A stretch of 12,556 nt of DNA from Microthrixaceae bacterium. Its GTDB lineage: Bacteria; Actinomycetota; Acidimicrobiia; Acidimicrobiales; Acidimicrobilacustridaceae. Below the pieces are notes generated by a model. It made no database searches and was not told the DNA's origin. It saw only the letters and a program-made list of their open reading frames with translations. The DNA is taken from contig JAHFUU010000010.1 of NCBI GenBank assembly GCA_023264915.1, forward strand, positions 1-12,556, written 5' to 3'. Positions 1 through 5,766 of this stretch are shown in pieces. Positions within the stretch are counted from its first letter, which is position 1. Every line of letters starts with the position of its first letter. The translations under genes and the position numbers were made by a program.

Positions 1-1041
1 CTTCGTGAACGATGGATCGTCAAGGGCAAGAAAGCCCATCTCTGCCACCGCTTCCTCGAAGTCGTCGGCAAGAATCCGGATCTTCCCACATCCGCCGAAC
101 TGGGAATCCGATGCGCACACGTAGCAGCGCCGACCATCTGACTTCGGGCGGGCGACGAGATTCGCTTCGCACAGATCACACGTCGCCAACCCACCTGTGA
201 GTAGATACCGCCTAGAGCGAGTGTTGCTACGCCGGGACGGATCGAGGAGCTTCGCCCTTAGACGCTCCACCTTCGACTTCTCAACGATCGGCGGCCACTC
301 TGCCTCCGCAACAAAGTCGCCCTTGTGCTCCCGCCATCCGGCAATGCGAGCTGAGGTAACCAATCGACGTAGAACGGTCGGCTTCCATGCCGTCCCGGTG
401 ACGGTCTTGATCCCCCGGCGCTCAAAGTCGTTGGTCACGCCACGTAGGGACTCGCCTGCCAACAAGCGATCCACTGCCTCTCGAATTAGCTCCGCTTCAT
501 TGTCACGAACGGTGCGCCGGTCCTGCTCGAAGCCGAACGGTCGAGTACCGCCGCCAGACACCTTCCCCGCCTTCGCAAGCTCAAGGTGCTTCCTTCGTAG
601 GCGTTCGCTCTTGTGCTCGGACTCGTGACGAGCAACGTCGCCGACGATCCTCGCCGACAGCCGACCAGATGGAGTGGTCAGGTCGTAGTCGCCAGCCTGG
701 ACCGTGGCCAACGTGACTCCGGTGCGTTCGACGAGATCAATGAACTGGTTCAGCTCAAGTGGCGAGCGGTGAAGCCGGTCAGGGTGCCAGATGATCACGG
801 AGTCAATCCGGCCAGCCTCGATGTCGCTCAGCAGCCGCTCGTATTCGGGCCTGGCCTTCCCGCTGTACGCCGACGTGTCGTTGTCGACGTAGACACCCGC
901 CACTGGCCAACCACGACGCTCAGCAAGCGCCTCACAGTCCTCTCGTTGGCGATCGACGCCCAGTCTGGTGTCATTGGGGTCGGACGAGATCCGGCAGTAG
1001 ATGCCTGCGGTGGTGGGCTGCTCATCGGCGGTGTGCTTCAT
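1..1041 (-). CDS. Large serine recombinase / site-specific integrase (C-terminus outside window)
   Basis: A site-specific DNA recombinase of the serine family. From ATG 1041 the minus frame is open for 347 codons to base 1, so the C-terminus is missing. Residues about 12-155 form the resolvase catalytic domain: YCRISSD holds the expected nucleophile Ser19, DRLHR (88-92) carries the catalytic arginines, and the ESEHKSERLRRK helix follows. Residues about 160-260 fit the 'Recombinase' DNA-binding domain (GGGTRPFGF, then WKPTVLRRLVTSARIAGW). Near residue 308 a CDLC...CYVC...C pattern fits the recombinase zinc ribbon. This architecture is typical of phage and integrative-element integrases rather than small resolvases. 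No Shine-Dalgarno precedes the ATG, and upstream the frame continues without a stop into the comM fragment. Base composition is visibly less GC-rich than the neighbours, with codons such as CTA, CGA and ATT, which suggests transfer. The family call is sure; which element it belongs to cannot be seen. Confidence 0.93.
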   Translation of the reverse strand, partial: MKHTADEQPTTAGIYCRISSDPNDTRLGVDRQREDCEALAERRGWPVAGVYVDNDTSAYSGKARPEYERLLSDIEAGRIDSVIIWHPDRLHRSPLELNQFIDLVERTGVTLATVQAGDYDLTTPSGRLSARIVGDVARHESEHKSERLRRKHLELAKAGKVSGGGTRPFGFEQDRRTVRDNEAELIREAVDRLLAGESLRGVTNDFERRGIKTVTGTAWKPTVLRRLVTSARIAGWREHKGDFVAEAEWPPIVEKSKVERLRAKLLDPSRRSNTRSRRYLLTGGLATCDLCEANLVARPKSDGRRCYVCASDSQFGGCGKIRILADDFEEAVAEMGFLALDDPSFTK

Positions 1042-1044
1042 AGA

Positions 1045-1075
1045 ACAATTTCGTAGTCTACCGTGGGCGAGGCTG
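1045..1075 (-). other. Probable attachment-site junction (attL or attR) between comM and the integrated element
   Basis: ComM similarity ends at codons for SLAH (minus strand, ending at 1063). The recombinase ATG lies at 1041, only about 20 bases further on. The 1053-1061 stretch GTAGTCTAC is a short inverted repeat (4-bp arms around one base). Serine integrases recombine short sites with a 2-bp core and do not duplicate the target, so the host–element boundary should lie near 1056-1064. The exact core cannot be set without the other junction or an empty site. Confidence 0.55.
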
Positions 1076-1944
1076 ATCTCTCCGGGACTCAGCCATGACG
1101 CCCCGCCGCCGATCATGGCCACCGAGGAGGCGCCGTGATGAGGGGCACGGAACGGGGGCCTGGCGATGAGGCCTCCCGCAGGCAGCTTCGCGCCCGCTGC
1201 TGAGTGGATGCGCGTCGCCAGCACCGAGTCGTCGGGGTCGAGCCGTGGCAGCAAGCCCGCGAGCCGCCGGGCGAGCATCGTCTTGCCGCCGCCGGGAGGG
1301 CCGTACATCAACAGGTGGTGCCCGCCCGCCGCTGCCACCTCGAGCGCATGCCTGGCGACTGGTTGACCGCGGACCTCACAGAGGTCAGGCGGCTCGCCTT
1401 CGAGCTCGGGCGGAGGCGCCTGTGGCCGCTGCGGCCACGGCTCGCCGTGCTCGACCGCGGCGATCAGCTCGCTGAGGGTCGCGACCGAGCGCACCTCGTG
1501 GCGCCCCACGAGCTCGGCTTCAGATGCCGCCGAGTGCGACACGACCACAGAACGGGTGCCGATCGCATCGACCATCGACAGCGTGCCTGGCACTGCGCGC
1601 ACCGAACCGTCAAGGCCCAGCTCGCCTATGAACGACCAGTCGTTCAGCCACGGTCCGGACAGCTGCTCGTCGGCTGCGGCAACTGCCAGGGCCATGGCCA
1701 GATCGAGGCCCGATCCGCCCTTTCGAAGACCCGACGGCGCGAGGTTCACCGTGATCCGCCGCCCTGGCCACTGGAGCCCACTGGTCAGCAGGGCGGCCCG
1801 CACGCGGTCCCGGGCCTCGCGGCACACCGCGTCGGGTGATCCCACGACGGTGAACCCCGGAAGCCCCTTCCCGACATAGACCTCGACGCAGACGGCGTGA
1901 CCGTCGACGCCGAGCAGCGTGGCAGAGCGGGCAGTGGCGAACAT
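1060..1944 (-). pseudogene. comM: comM 5' fragment (Mg-chelatase-like AAA+ ATPase), truncated by the adjacent recombinase
   Basis: ComM-family AAA+ proteins act in natural transformation as hexameric helicases that promote branch migration; the family is usually about 500 residues. Here 295 residues remain. The start ATG 1944 has a GGAGGG Shine-Dalgarno 5 bases upstream. The N-terminal LonC-like domain is clear (VGKGLPGFTVVG, EARDRVRAAL, ITVNLAPSGLRKGGSGLDL). Walker A is GPPGGGKT (215-222, Lys221), and RPPFRAPHHGASSVAMIGGG with PGEISLAH follows. In family members SLAH is followed by GVLFLDE-type Walker B; here the sequence becomes GRLRNCS and then the recombinase. Walker B, the sensors and the C-terminal domain are therefore lost, so ATP hydrolysis is very unlikely. 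Family loci often read yraN–comM–dprA; yraN is upstream here, with an opposite-strand phosphatase between. The remainder of comM is probably beyond the inserted element, to the left of the window. Confidence 0.9.
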
Positions 1945-1992
1945 CGAACCCTCCACATGGGTGGCGTCTTTGAGGCCGCTGACCGGCAAGGG

Positions 1993-2019
1993 CGATGGTG
2001 GGCTTCGCAGCCACCATCG
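1993..2019. repeat. Inverted repeat upstream of comM, 9-bp perfect arms
   Basis: CGATGGTGG (1993-2001) pairs with CCACCATCG (2011-2019) across a 9-base loop. It lies about 50-75 bases upstream of the comM start. It could be an operator or a leader hairpin if comM is transcribed from further upstream; no T-tract follows on either strand. Confidence 0.6.
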
Positions 2020-2197
2020 GCTGGGTGCCGCGGTGCTCGCATCTGAGCACACGTCCGGCACCGAAGGGGGTCGATCGACCGAGGGCGTCTCCCGCCGAGG
2101 GCTCACCCTAGCGAGCATGCGATGGGAGGTCCATAGCCCCGCCGGGGGCCATCGGGGGCCATGGCTCGAGCCTGGCGAACCATGGCTGGAAGGTGCG

Positions 2198-2242
2198 GAG
2201 GGGCCCACGCTTCCGACGGGACAGTAGAAGCGAGGGCCCCTC
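2198..2242. repeat. Strong inverted repeat, 16-bp arms with one mismatch
   Basis: GAGGGGCCCACGCTTC (2198-2213) is the complement of GAAGCGAGGGCCCCTC (2227-2242) at 15 of 16 positions, with a 13-base spacer. The stem would be very stable in RNA. There is no T-run on either side. A classical terminator is not expected between divergent genes, although actinobacterial terminators often lack T-tracts. A structured transcript or a protein-binding site is also possible. Confidence 0.75.
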
Positions 2243-2249
2243 ACGCTAG

Positions 2250-2280
2250 GCCAGTCCGAGGACGGGAGGTTCGAACTGGC
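2250..2280. repeat. Second stem next to the 16-bp hairpin
   Basis: GCCAGT (2250-2255) pairs with ACTGGC (2275-2280). The inside contains the 8-bp palindrome GTTCGAAC (2269-2276), which overlaps the right arm. It begins only 8 bases after the larger hairpin, so the two could be parts of one structured element. The stem is short and could be chance. Confidence 0.35.
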
Positions 2281-2508
2281 AGGACAAATCTACACAACCC
2301 CGAGCCGAAATCAATAATCAAGTTGCGCTATCTCACCCCATTTGAGCTGCGTAACTCAGCCAAATTGATGAACGATGTTCAGCCGATCGTGATCGACGGC
2401 CCGGTCAGGTGCAAGCATCAAGTGCCCGGCAGGGCGGCCGGGACGCATCCGGTGAGACCACCTGGGCCCGCCACGGAAACGTCGCTCTTGCGCCGAGCCG
2501 GCATCGGT

Positions 2509-2534
2509 AGACGGCAGGCCCAGACGGCAGGCCC
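2509..2534. repeat. Perfect tandem duplication of a 13-mer
   Basis: AGACGGCAGGCCC occurs twice head to tail (2509-2521 and 2522-2534) just upstream of the phosphatase promoter region. It could be a replication-slippage product or a doubled protein-binding site. Confidence 0.7.
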
Positions 2535-2557
2535 TGCGGGCGATCCGGCCCGTCTGG
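2520..2557. promoter_or_regulatory. Inverted repeat overlapping the phosphatase upstream promoter region
   Basis: CCAGACGG (2520-2527) and CCGTCTGG (2550-2557) are perfect 8-bp inverted arms 22 bases apart. They end 7 bases before the proposed -10 element, so they cover the place where a -35 element or operator should sit. Two half-sites 30 bases apart centre to centre (about three helical turns) would suit a dimeric regulator; this is inference. Confidence 0.4.
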
Positions 2558-2564
2558 CCGCCGA

Positions 2565-2570
2565 TATGCT
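2565..2570 (+). promoter_or_regulatory. -10 element for a leaderless phosphatase transcript
   Basis: TATGCT fits the actinobacterial -10 pattern TAnnnT and ends 6 bases before the GTG at 2577, the spacing expected when transcription starts at the start codon itself. No Shine-Dalgarno precedes the GTG, which agrees with leaderless translation. No clear -35 is visible. Confidence 0.5.
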
Positions 2571-2576
2571 CAGGCG

Positions 2577-3263
2577 GTGCAGCTTGTCTTCATCCGTCAC
2601 GGGCAACCCGCGTGGGACCTCGATGGCCTGGCTGTGGACAACCCCGGGCTCACCGATATCGGCCACGAGCAGGCTGCCAGGCTGGCAGAACGACTCAGCT
2701 GCATCGACACCCTGGCCGTGGACGAGCTGCTCGTGTCACCGCTCGTCCGAGCCCAGCAGACCGCCGCTCCGATAGCGGATGCGCTCGGGCTTCGGCCGAG
2801 CACGCTCGAGTGGCTCCGCGAGATTCAGGCACCCGCGTTCGAGGGCACGCCCACCCAACAGGTCCAGAGGGTCTTCGAGGAGAACCGCGGCCGCTCGGTC
2901 GACGACCTCTGGGATGGGCTGCCGGGCGGTGAGAGCTTCCGCGACTTCCACGAGCGGGTCACCGGAGGGGTCCGCGGGCTCCTTGCCGACGCTGGGGCTG
3001 TTCCCGTGTCGCCAGCTCCTCCGATGTGGAAGCTCGACCATGCTGAAAGGGTGGTCATGGTCGTCGCCCACGCGGGCACCAACGCCACCGCGATCGGCTT
3101 CTTGCTGGGCATCGCTCCGGTGCCCTGGGAGTGGGAGCGGTTCGTCTCGTTCCATGCATCGGTGAGCACGCTCGTGCCCATGTCGATCAGCGGCGCGAGC
3201 TCGTTCAGCCTGTTCAGGTTCTCTGACGTGGGCCACCTGCCCGAAGAGCTACAGACTCGCTGA
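2577..3263 (+). CDS. Histidine phosphatase superfamily protein (phosphoglycerate mutase-like)
   Basis: A cytoplasmic phosphatase of the histidine phosphatase superfamily, 228 residues, which works through a phospho-histidine intermediate. The signature RHGQ is at residues 7-10, with His8 as the expected nucleophile. GLTDIGHEQAARLAERL (24-40) follows, then SPLVRAQQT with Arg58, the acid/base region WLREIQAPAFEG with Glu82, GGESFRDFHERV (117-128) and the second catalytic His165 in VAHAGTNA. RHGQ with Gln, and the short length, point to a broad-specificity phosphatase rather than the glycolytic mutase (usually RHGES/Q and longer); the substrate cannot be told. The GTG start is chosen because the RHG motif must lie near the N-terminus and no in-frame alternative is close. 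It is a lone plus-strand gene between comM and yraN, ending about 100 bases from the converging yraN end. Confidence 0.9.
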   Translation: MQLVFIRHGQPAWDLDGLAVDNPGLTDIGHEQAARLAERLSCIDTLAVDELLVSPLVRAQQTAAPIADALGLRPSTLEWLREIQAPAFEGTPTQQVQRVFEENRGRSVDDLWDGLPGGESFRDFHERVTGGVRGLLADAGAVPVSPAPPMWKLDHAERVVMVVAHAGTNATAIGFLLGIAPVPWEWERFVSFHASVSTLVPMSISGASSFSLFRFSDVGHLPEELQTR

Positions 3264-3364
3264 TTGCCCAGGCGGGCCTCGATGTCGTAGCGGCCTCCGG
3301 CGTCAGGCCGTGGAGTGTGACCGATGAACCAGGCGCGGAGCTGACCGGACATGCACGCTCCGGA

Positions 3365-3709
3365 TCAGAACGCACCCTCGATGATTTCGATCTCGTCAGC
3401 GAGGATGGCGGCGACGTCGAAGCGGATCTGGCGGGGCCTCACCGGTGACTCGTCCAGCCAGCGGGCTGCCAGATGGCGCAGGCGCTGCCTCTTGTCGCGG
3501 GTGACCGCCTCGGCCGGCGAGCCGTAGGAATCAGATGTCCGCGTCTTCACCTCGCAGAAGACGATCGTGCGGTTCTTGCAGAGGACGAGGTCGATCTCGC
3601 CCTCACGGCAACGCCAGTTGCGGTCCAGCACCTCGTACCCGTCGGCCATGTACCAGTCCGCGGCCATCGATTCGCCATGGATGCCCAGAGCCTGGCGCTT
3701 TGAGGTCAC
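3365..3709 (-). CDS. yraN: YraN / UPF0102 family nuclease-like protein
   Basis: A 114-residue member of the UPF0102 (YraN) family, which has a fold related to Holliday-junction resolvases and restriction endonucleases; its cellular role is not well established. Family landmarks are present in order: GIHGESMAADWYMADGYEVLDRNWR, GEIDLV (37-42), FCEVKTR (51-57) and GSPAEAV...K, then RFDVAAI near the end. Asp40, Glu53 and Lys55 make up a PD-(D/E)XK-like set, so the active site looks intact. The GTG at 3709 gives the usual N-terminus and lies 7 bases after the rplS stop, so the two are probably cotranscribed, possibly by translational coupling because no strong Shine-Dalgarno is seen. In many actinobacteria lepB and rnhB come between rplS and yraN; here they do not. 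Confidence 0.92.
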   Translation of the reverse strand: MTSKRQALGIHGESMAADWYMADGYEVLDRNWRCREGEIDLVLCKNRTIVFCEVKTRTSDSYGSPAEAVTRDKRQRLRHLAARWLDESPVRPRQIRFDVAAILADEIEIIEGAF

Positions 3710-3716
3710 GGAAGGC

Positions 3717-4064
3717 TCAGTCGCGCTTCTCTTTGACCTTGGCTGCCTTGCCGATCCGATCGCGCAAGTAGTAGAGCTTGGCCCGGTTGACGTCGCCGCG
3801 GGTGGCGACCTCGATCTTTGCGATCGTGGGTGAGCAGAGGGGGAAGGTGCGCTCGACTCCCACGCCGTAGCTGACCTTCCGGACCGTGAAGGTCTCGCGG
3901 ATGCCCGAGCCCTGACGGCGGATCACGACGCCTTGGAACACCTGGATCCGTTCCTTGGACCCCTCTACGACGCGGACGTGCACCTTGAGCGTGTCACCCG
4001 GCGCGAAGTCGGGGATGTCGTCGCGCTGGCTGCGCATGTCGACTATGTCGATCGAGGAGTTCAT
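3717..4064 (-). CDS. rplS: 50S ribosomal protein L19
   Basis: Ribosomal protein L19, a structural protein of the large subunit that contributes to the 30S–50S interface. The 115-residue length is normal. Landmarks are [15 protein letters not shown] (18-32), [15 protein letters not shown] (38-52), [18 protein letters not shown] (59-76) and [10 protein letters not shown] (94-103). The frame is open further upstream, but ATG 4064 gives the family N-terminus and has a GGGAGAAG Shine-Dalgarno just upstream. It follows trmD, the order seen in many bacteria, but across a 264-base spacer full of short repeats, so it may have its own promoter or leader there. yraN follows 7 bases after the stop. Confidence 0.97.
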   Translation of the reverse strand: MNSSIDIVDMRSQRDDIPDFAPGDTLKVHVRVVEGSKERIQVFQGVVIRRQGSGIRETFTVRKVSYGVGVERTFPLCSPTIAKIEVATRGDVNRAKLYYLRDRIGKAAKVKEKRD

Positions 4065-4189
4065 CGTCTTCTCCCGGGCGGGGGCCCTTTCCTTGAACCT
4101 CGCCAAAGGATAGGTGGACCCTGACACCTCGACAAAGCTGGGCGTCTCGGGTAGGCACCCGCGAGGGCGTCGCGAAGCCCGCGCCGAAC

Positions 4190-4203
4190 GCTCCTCGAGG
4201 AGC
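4190..4203. repeat. 14-bp perfect palindrome in the trmD–rplS spacer
   Basis: GCTCCTCGAGGAGC reads the same on both strands, with no spacer. It lies about 125 bases upstream of the rplS start and may be a protein-binding site; it could also fold as a tight hairpin. Nothing nearby identifies a regulator. Confidence 0.5.
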
Positions 4204-4231
4204 TCGCTGTCGCCGCGGCCTCGCTACCGAC

Positions 4232-4330
4232 GTGCCGGTCGTGGACATGCCGGTCCCGACAGGTGCAGGTCGTGGACGGTGCCGGTGGTGGACGGGTCGT
4301 GGACGGGTGCCGGTCATGGACATGCCGGTC
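4232..4330. repeat. Degenerate minisatellite between trmD and rplS
   Basis: About seven imperfect units of roughly 12-16 bases, built on GTGCCGGTCGTGGAC, run through this stretch. Two 24-base blocks (4232-4255 and 4307-4330) match at 23 positions and lie 75 bases apart, and shorter variants fill the space between. The right end runs into the trmD stop codon (4329-4331). On the minus (transcribed) strand the unit is GTCCACGACCGGCAC. The units are too short and too irregular for a CRISPR. Confidence 0.75.
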
Positions 4331-5051
4331 AGGGATCGGTCCGCTCCTCGATGAGCTCGGTGTCAGCTGGGCCAAGCCCGCCTCGTGCCTCGATCAGGTC
4401 CGGTCTGTTCTCGACGGTCCGCGCGAGAGCCTCCGCGCGCCGCCACCTCCTGACCCTCTCGTGGTCACCACTCAACAAGACCGGAGGCACCTCCCAGCCC
4501 CGAAACGACGCCGGCCTCGTGTACTGGGGGTGCTCGAGGAGACCTTCGCTGAACGACTCGTCCTCACCAGAGGCGGAGTTGCCCATGACACCTGGAACGA
4601 GTCGTGCCACCGCCTCGATCACCACCATCGCGGCAACCTCACCGCCGGCAAGGACGTAGTCGCCTATCGAGAGCTCGCCGTCCACCAGGTGCTGGCGCAC
4701 GCGGTCATCCACGCCTTCATAGCGACCGCACACCAACGAGAAACCACCGGTGCCGGACAGCTCACCCGCAAGCGCCTGGTCCAGACGGCGACCGCCGGGG
4801 CCGAGCAGCAGCAGCGGGCGCGGAGGCTTGACGCGCTCGACCGTGTCGAAGATCGGGCCTGGCATCAGCACCATGCCCGCTCCCCCACCGTAGGGCGCGC
4901 CGTCAACGGTACGGTGGTGATCGGTGGTGGCGTCACGGAGGTCGTGCACGCGCAGGTCGATCAAGCCCTGCCCCTGTGCCCGGCCGATGAGGCTCTCAGC
5001 GCCGAAGGCCCGAACCAGAGCCGGGAAGATCGTGATGACGTCGATGCGCAT
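4329..5051 (-). CDS. trmD: tRNA (guanine-N1-)-methyltransferase TrmD
   Basis: TrmD methylates G37 next to the anticodon using S-adenosylmethionine, which prevents +1 frameshifting. From ATG 5051 the protein is 240 residues, normal for the family. The SPOUT trefoil-knot region is clear: PYGGGAGMVLMP (53-64), VCGRYEGVDDRV (107-118) and SIGDYVLAGGE (128-138), then Arg150, GVMGNSAS and SFSEGLLEHPQYTRP. Compared from memory with the usual ...EDSF..GLL, the acid directly before SF is Glu165 here, with Asp164 one place earlier. This may be a natural variant at the catalytic-base position. GTG 5069 is also in frame, but the ATG has AGGAG about 10 bases upstream and gives the expected MRIDVITIFP start. 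A perfect inverted repeat sits immediately upstream of that ribosome binding site. Confidence 0.97.
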   Translation of the reverse strand: MRIDVITIFPALVRAFGAESLIGRAQGQGLIDLRVHDLRDATTDHHRTVDGAPYGGGAGMVLMPGPIFDTVERVKPPRPLLLLGPGGRRLDQALAGELSGTGGFSLVCGRYEGVDDRVRQHLVDGELSIGDYVLAGGEVAAMVVIEAVARLVPGVMGNSASGEDESFSEGLLEHPQYTRPASFRGWEVPPVLLSGDHERVRRWRRAEALARTVENRPDLIEARGGLGPADTELIEERTDP

Positions 5052-5068
5052 GGGACGTGTGCTCCTCA

Positions 5069-5083
5069 CAAACCATAGGTTTG
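5069..5083 (-). promoter_or_regulatory. Inverted repeat just before the trmD ribosome binding site
   Basis: CAAACC and GGTTTG are perfect 6-bp inverted arms around three bases. On the transcribed strand they end two bases before the AGGAG of trmD. In RNA this is a small hairpin abutting the ribosome binding site; in DNA it could be an operator for a promoter in the 144-base rimM–trmD gap. Which of these applies is open. Confidence 0.4.
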
Positions 5084-5195
5084 CCGGCCGGCGAGCCGGT
5101 CAGCGAAGCGGCTCCTTGGCGGCAACGCCTCCGCCTGACGGCCCGGCACCTGGAGCTGAGCTCGCACAGCCGCTCACGGGCGCGTACCGGACAGG

Positions 5196-5714
5196 TCAGC
5201 CGTCCTCCAGGAGGCCGGGCGGCGGGTCGACGACCAGCCGCCGGTCCCGGTCCCAACCGAGCACGAAGTTGAGAGGCACGAGCGCGCCGGATTCGAGCTC
5301 GAGCAGGTCAGACGCGGGGTTGTCGACGAGGGCGACCACCTTGCCCTGCTCGGCACCGCCCTGGGTGATCACCGTGGCGCCGATGACCTGGTGTGCCCAC
5401 AGCGCATCGGGATCGTCTGGGTCCTCGATCGCGTGCGCGCGGATCACGATGCCACGAAGCTCGTCAGCGGCCTCGCGCGAGTCGACCCCCTCGAACTTGA
5501 CGATCCACCGGTGCTGGTGGGGCTGGGCCCACTCGACGATCAACGGACCGAGGTCGCAGAGCACCTCGGTCCGTCGGGCGAGCCGGCCCTCGACGTTGGT
5601 GATCAGCGTGACGATCACCTCGCCACGCAGTCCATGGGGGCGGTCGACCCGCCCGATCTCCAGCAGGACTGCGCCCCCGCCCGATGAGTCATGTGATCGG
5701 GATTGGATCGGCAC
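5196..5714 (-). CDS. rimM: 16S rRNA-processing / 30S maturation factor RimM
   Basis: RimM binds ribosomal protein S19 and helps assemble the head of the 30S subunit. The N-terminal domain carries EIGRVDRPHGLRGEV (19-33), and the C-terminal PRC-barrel runs from about WAHQVIGATVI (106-116) through GKVVALVDNPASDLLEL to LVPLNFV (145-151). I chose GTG 5714 (172 residues) because GAGGG lies 5 bases upstream and the length fits; the frame continues upstream, but that part overlaps khpA and reads as low-complexity Ser/Arg. The first 15 residues before VLLEIGRV are unlike typical RimM, so a later start cannot be excluded. It lies 52 bases after khpA and 144 bases before trmD. Confidence 0.93.
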   Translation of the reverse strand: MPIQSRSHDSSGGGAVLLEIGRVDRPHGLRGEVIVTLITNVEGRLARRTEVLCDLGPLIVEWAQPHQHRWIVKFEGVDSREAADELRGIVIRAHAIEDPDDPDALWAHQVIGATVITQGGAEQGKVVALVDNPASDLLELESGALVPLNFVLGWDRDRRLVVDPPPGLLEDG

Positions 5715-5766
5715 GGGAACCCTCTGCCAGTGGTGGAGGATGGAGGCAGCGCAGGGCAGCGCAGGC

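Larger units (their letters stand above)
1945..2576. other. 632-bp divergent intergenic region, structure-rich, no convincing gene
   Basis: This gap lies between the comM start (minus) and the phosphatase start (plus). I find no protein in it with a ribosome binding site or family-like sequence. It contains hairpin-forming repeats at 1993-2019, 2198-2242, 2250-2280 and 2520-2557, a tandem 13-mer at 2509-2534, and a patch near 2285-2390 that is richer in A/T than its surroundings. It should contain the comM promoter, but I cannot place it confidently. A small structured RNA is possible; no known RNA family is recognisable. Confidence 0.6.

Noticed and set aside
2262..2290. tRNA-like GGTTCGAAC (T-loop-like) sequence
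   Set aside because: No matching acceptor, D-arm or anticodon arm could be built on either strand.
2161..2775. Plus-strand 204-codon open frame in the comM–phosphatase gap
   Set aside because: Its 3' part runs through the phosphatase gene in another frame, no Shine-Dalgarno is seen, and the sequence crosses the hairpin region.
3264..3364. Bidirectional terminator between the phosphatase and yraN
   Set aside because: Genes converge here, so one is expected, but the best stem (GGCCT/AGGCC) is only 5 bp and not convincing.
4065..4328. Autoregulatory ribosomal-protein leader for L19
   Set aside because: The spacer is long enough, but I recognise no known L19 leader fold, and the repeats make pairing unreliable.
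4232..4330. CRISPR-like repetition
   Set aside because: Units are about 12-16 bases, irregular and contiguous, without unique spacers of constant length.
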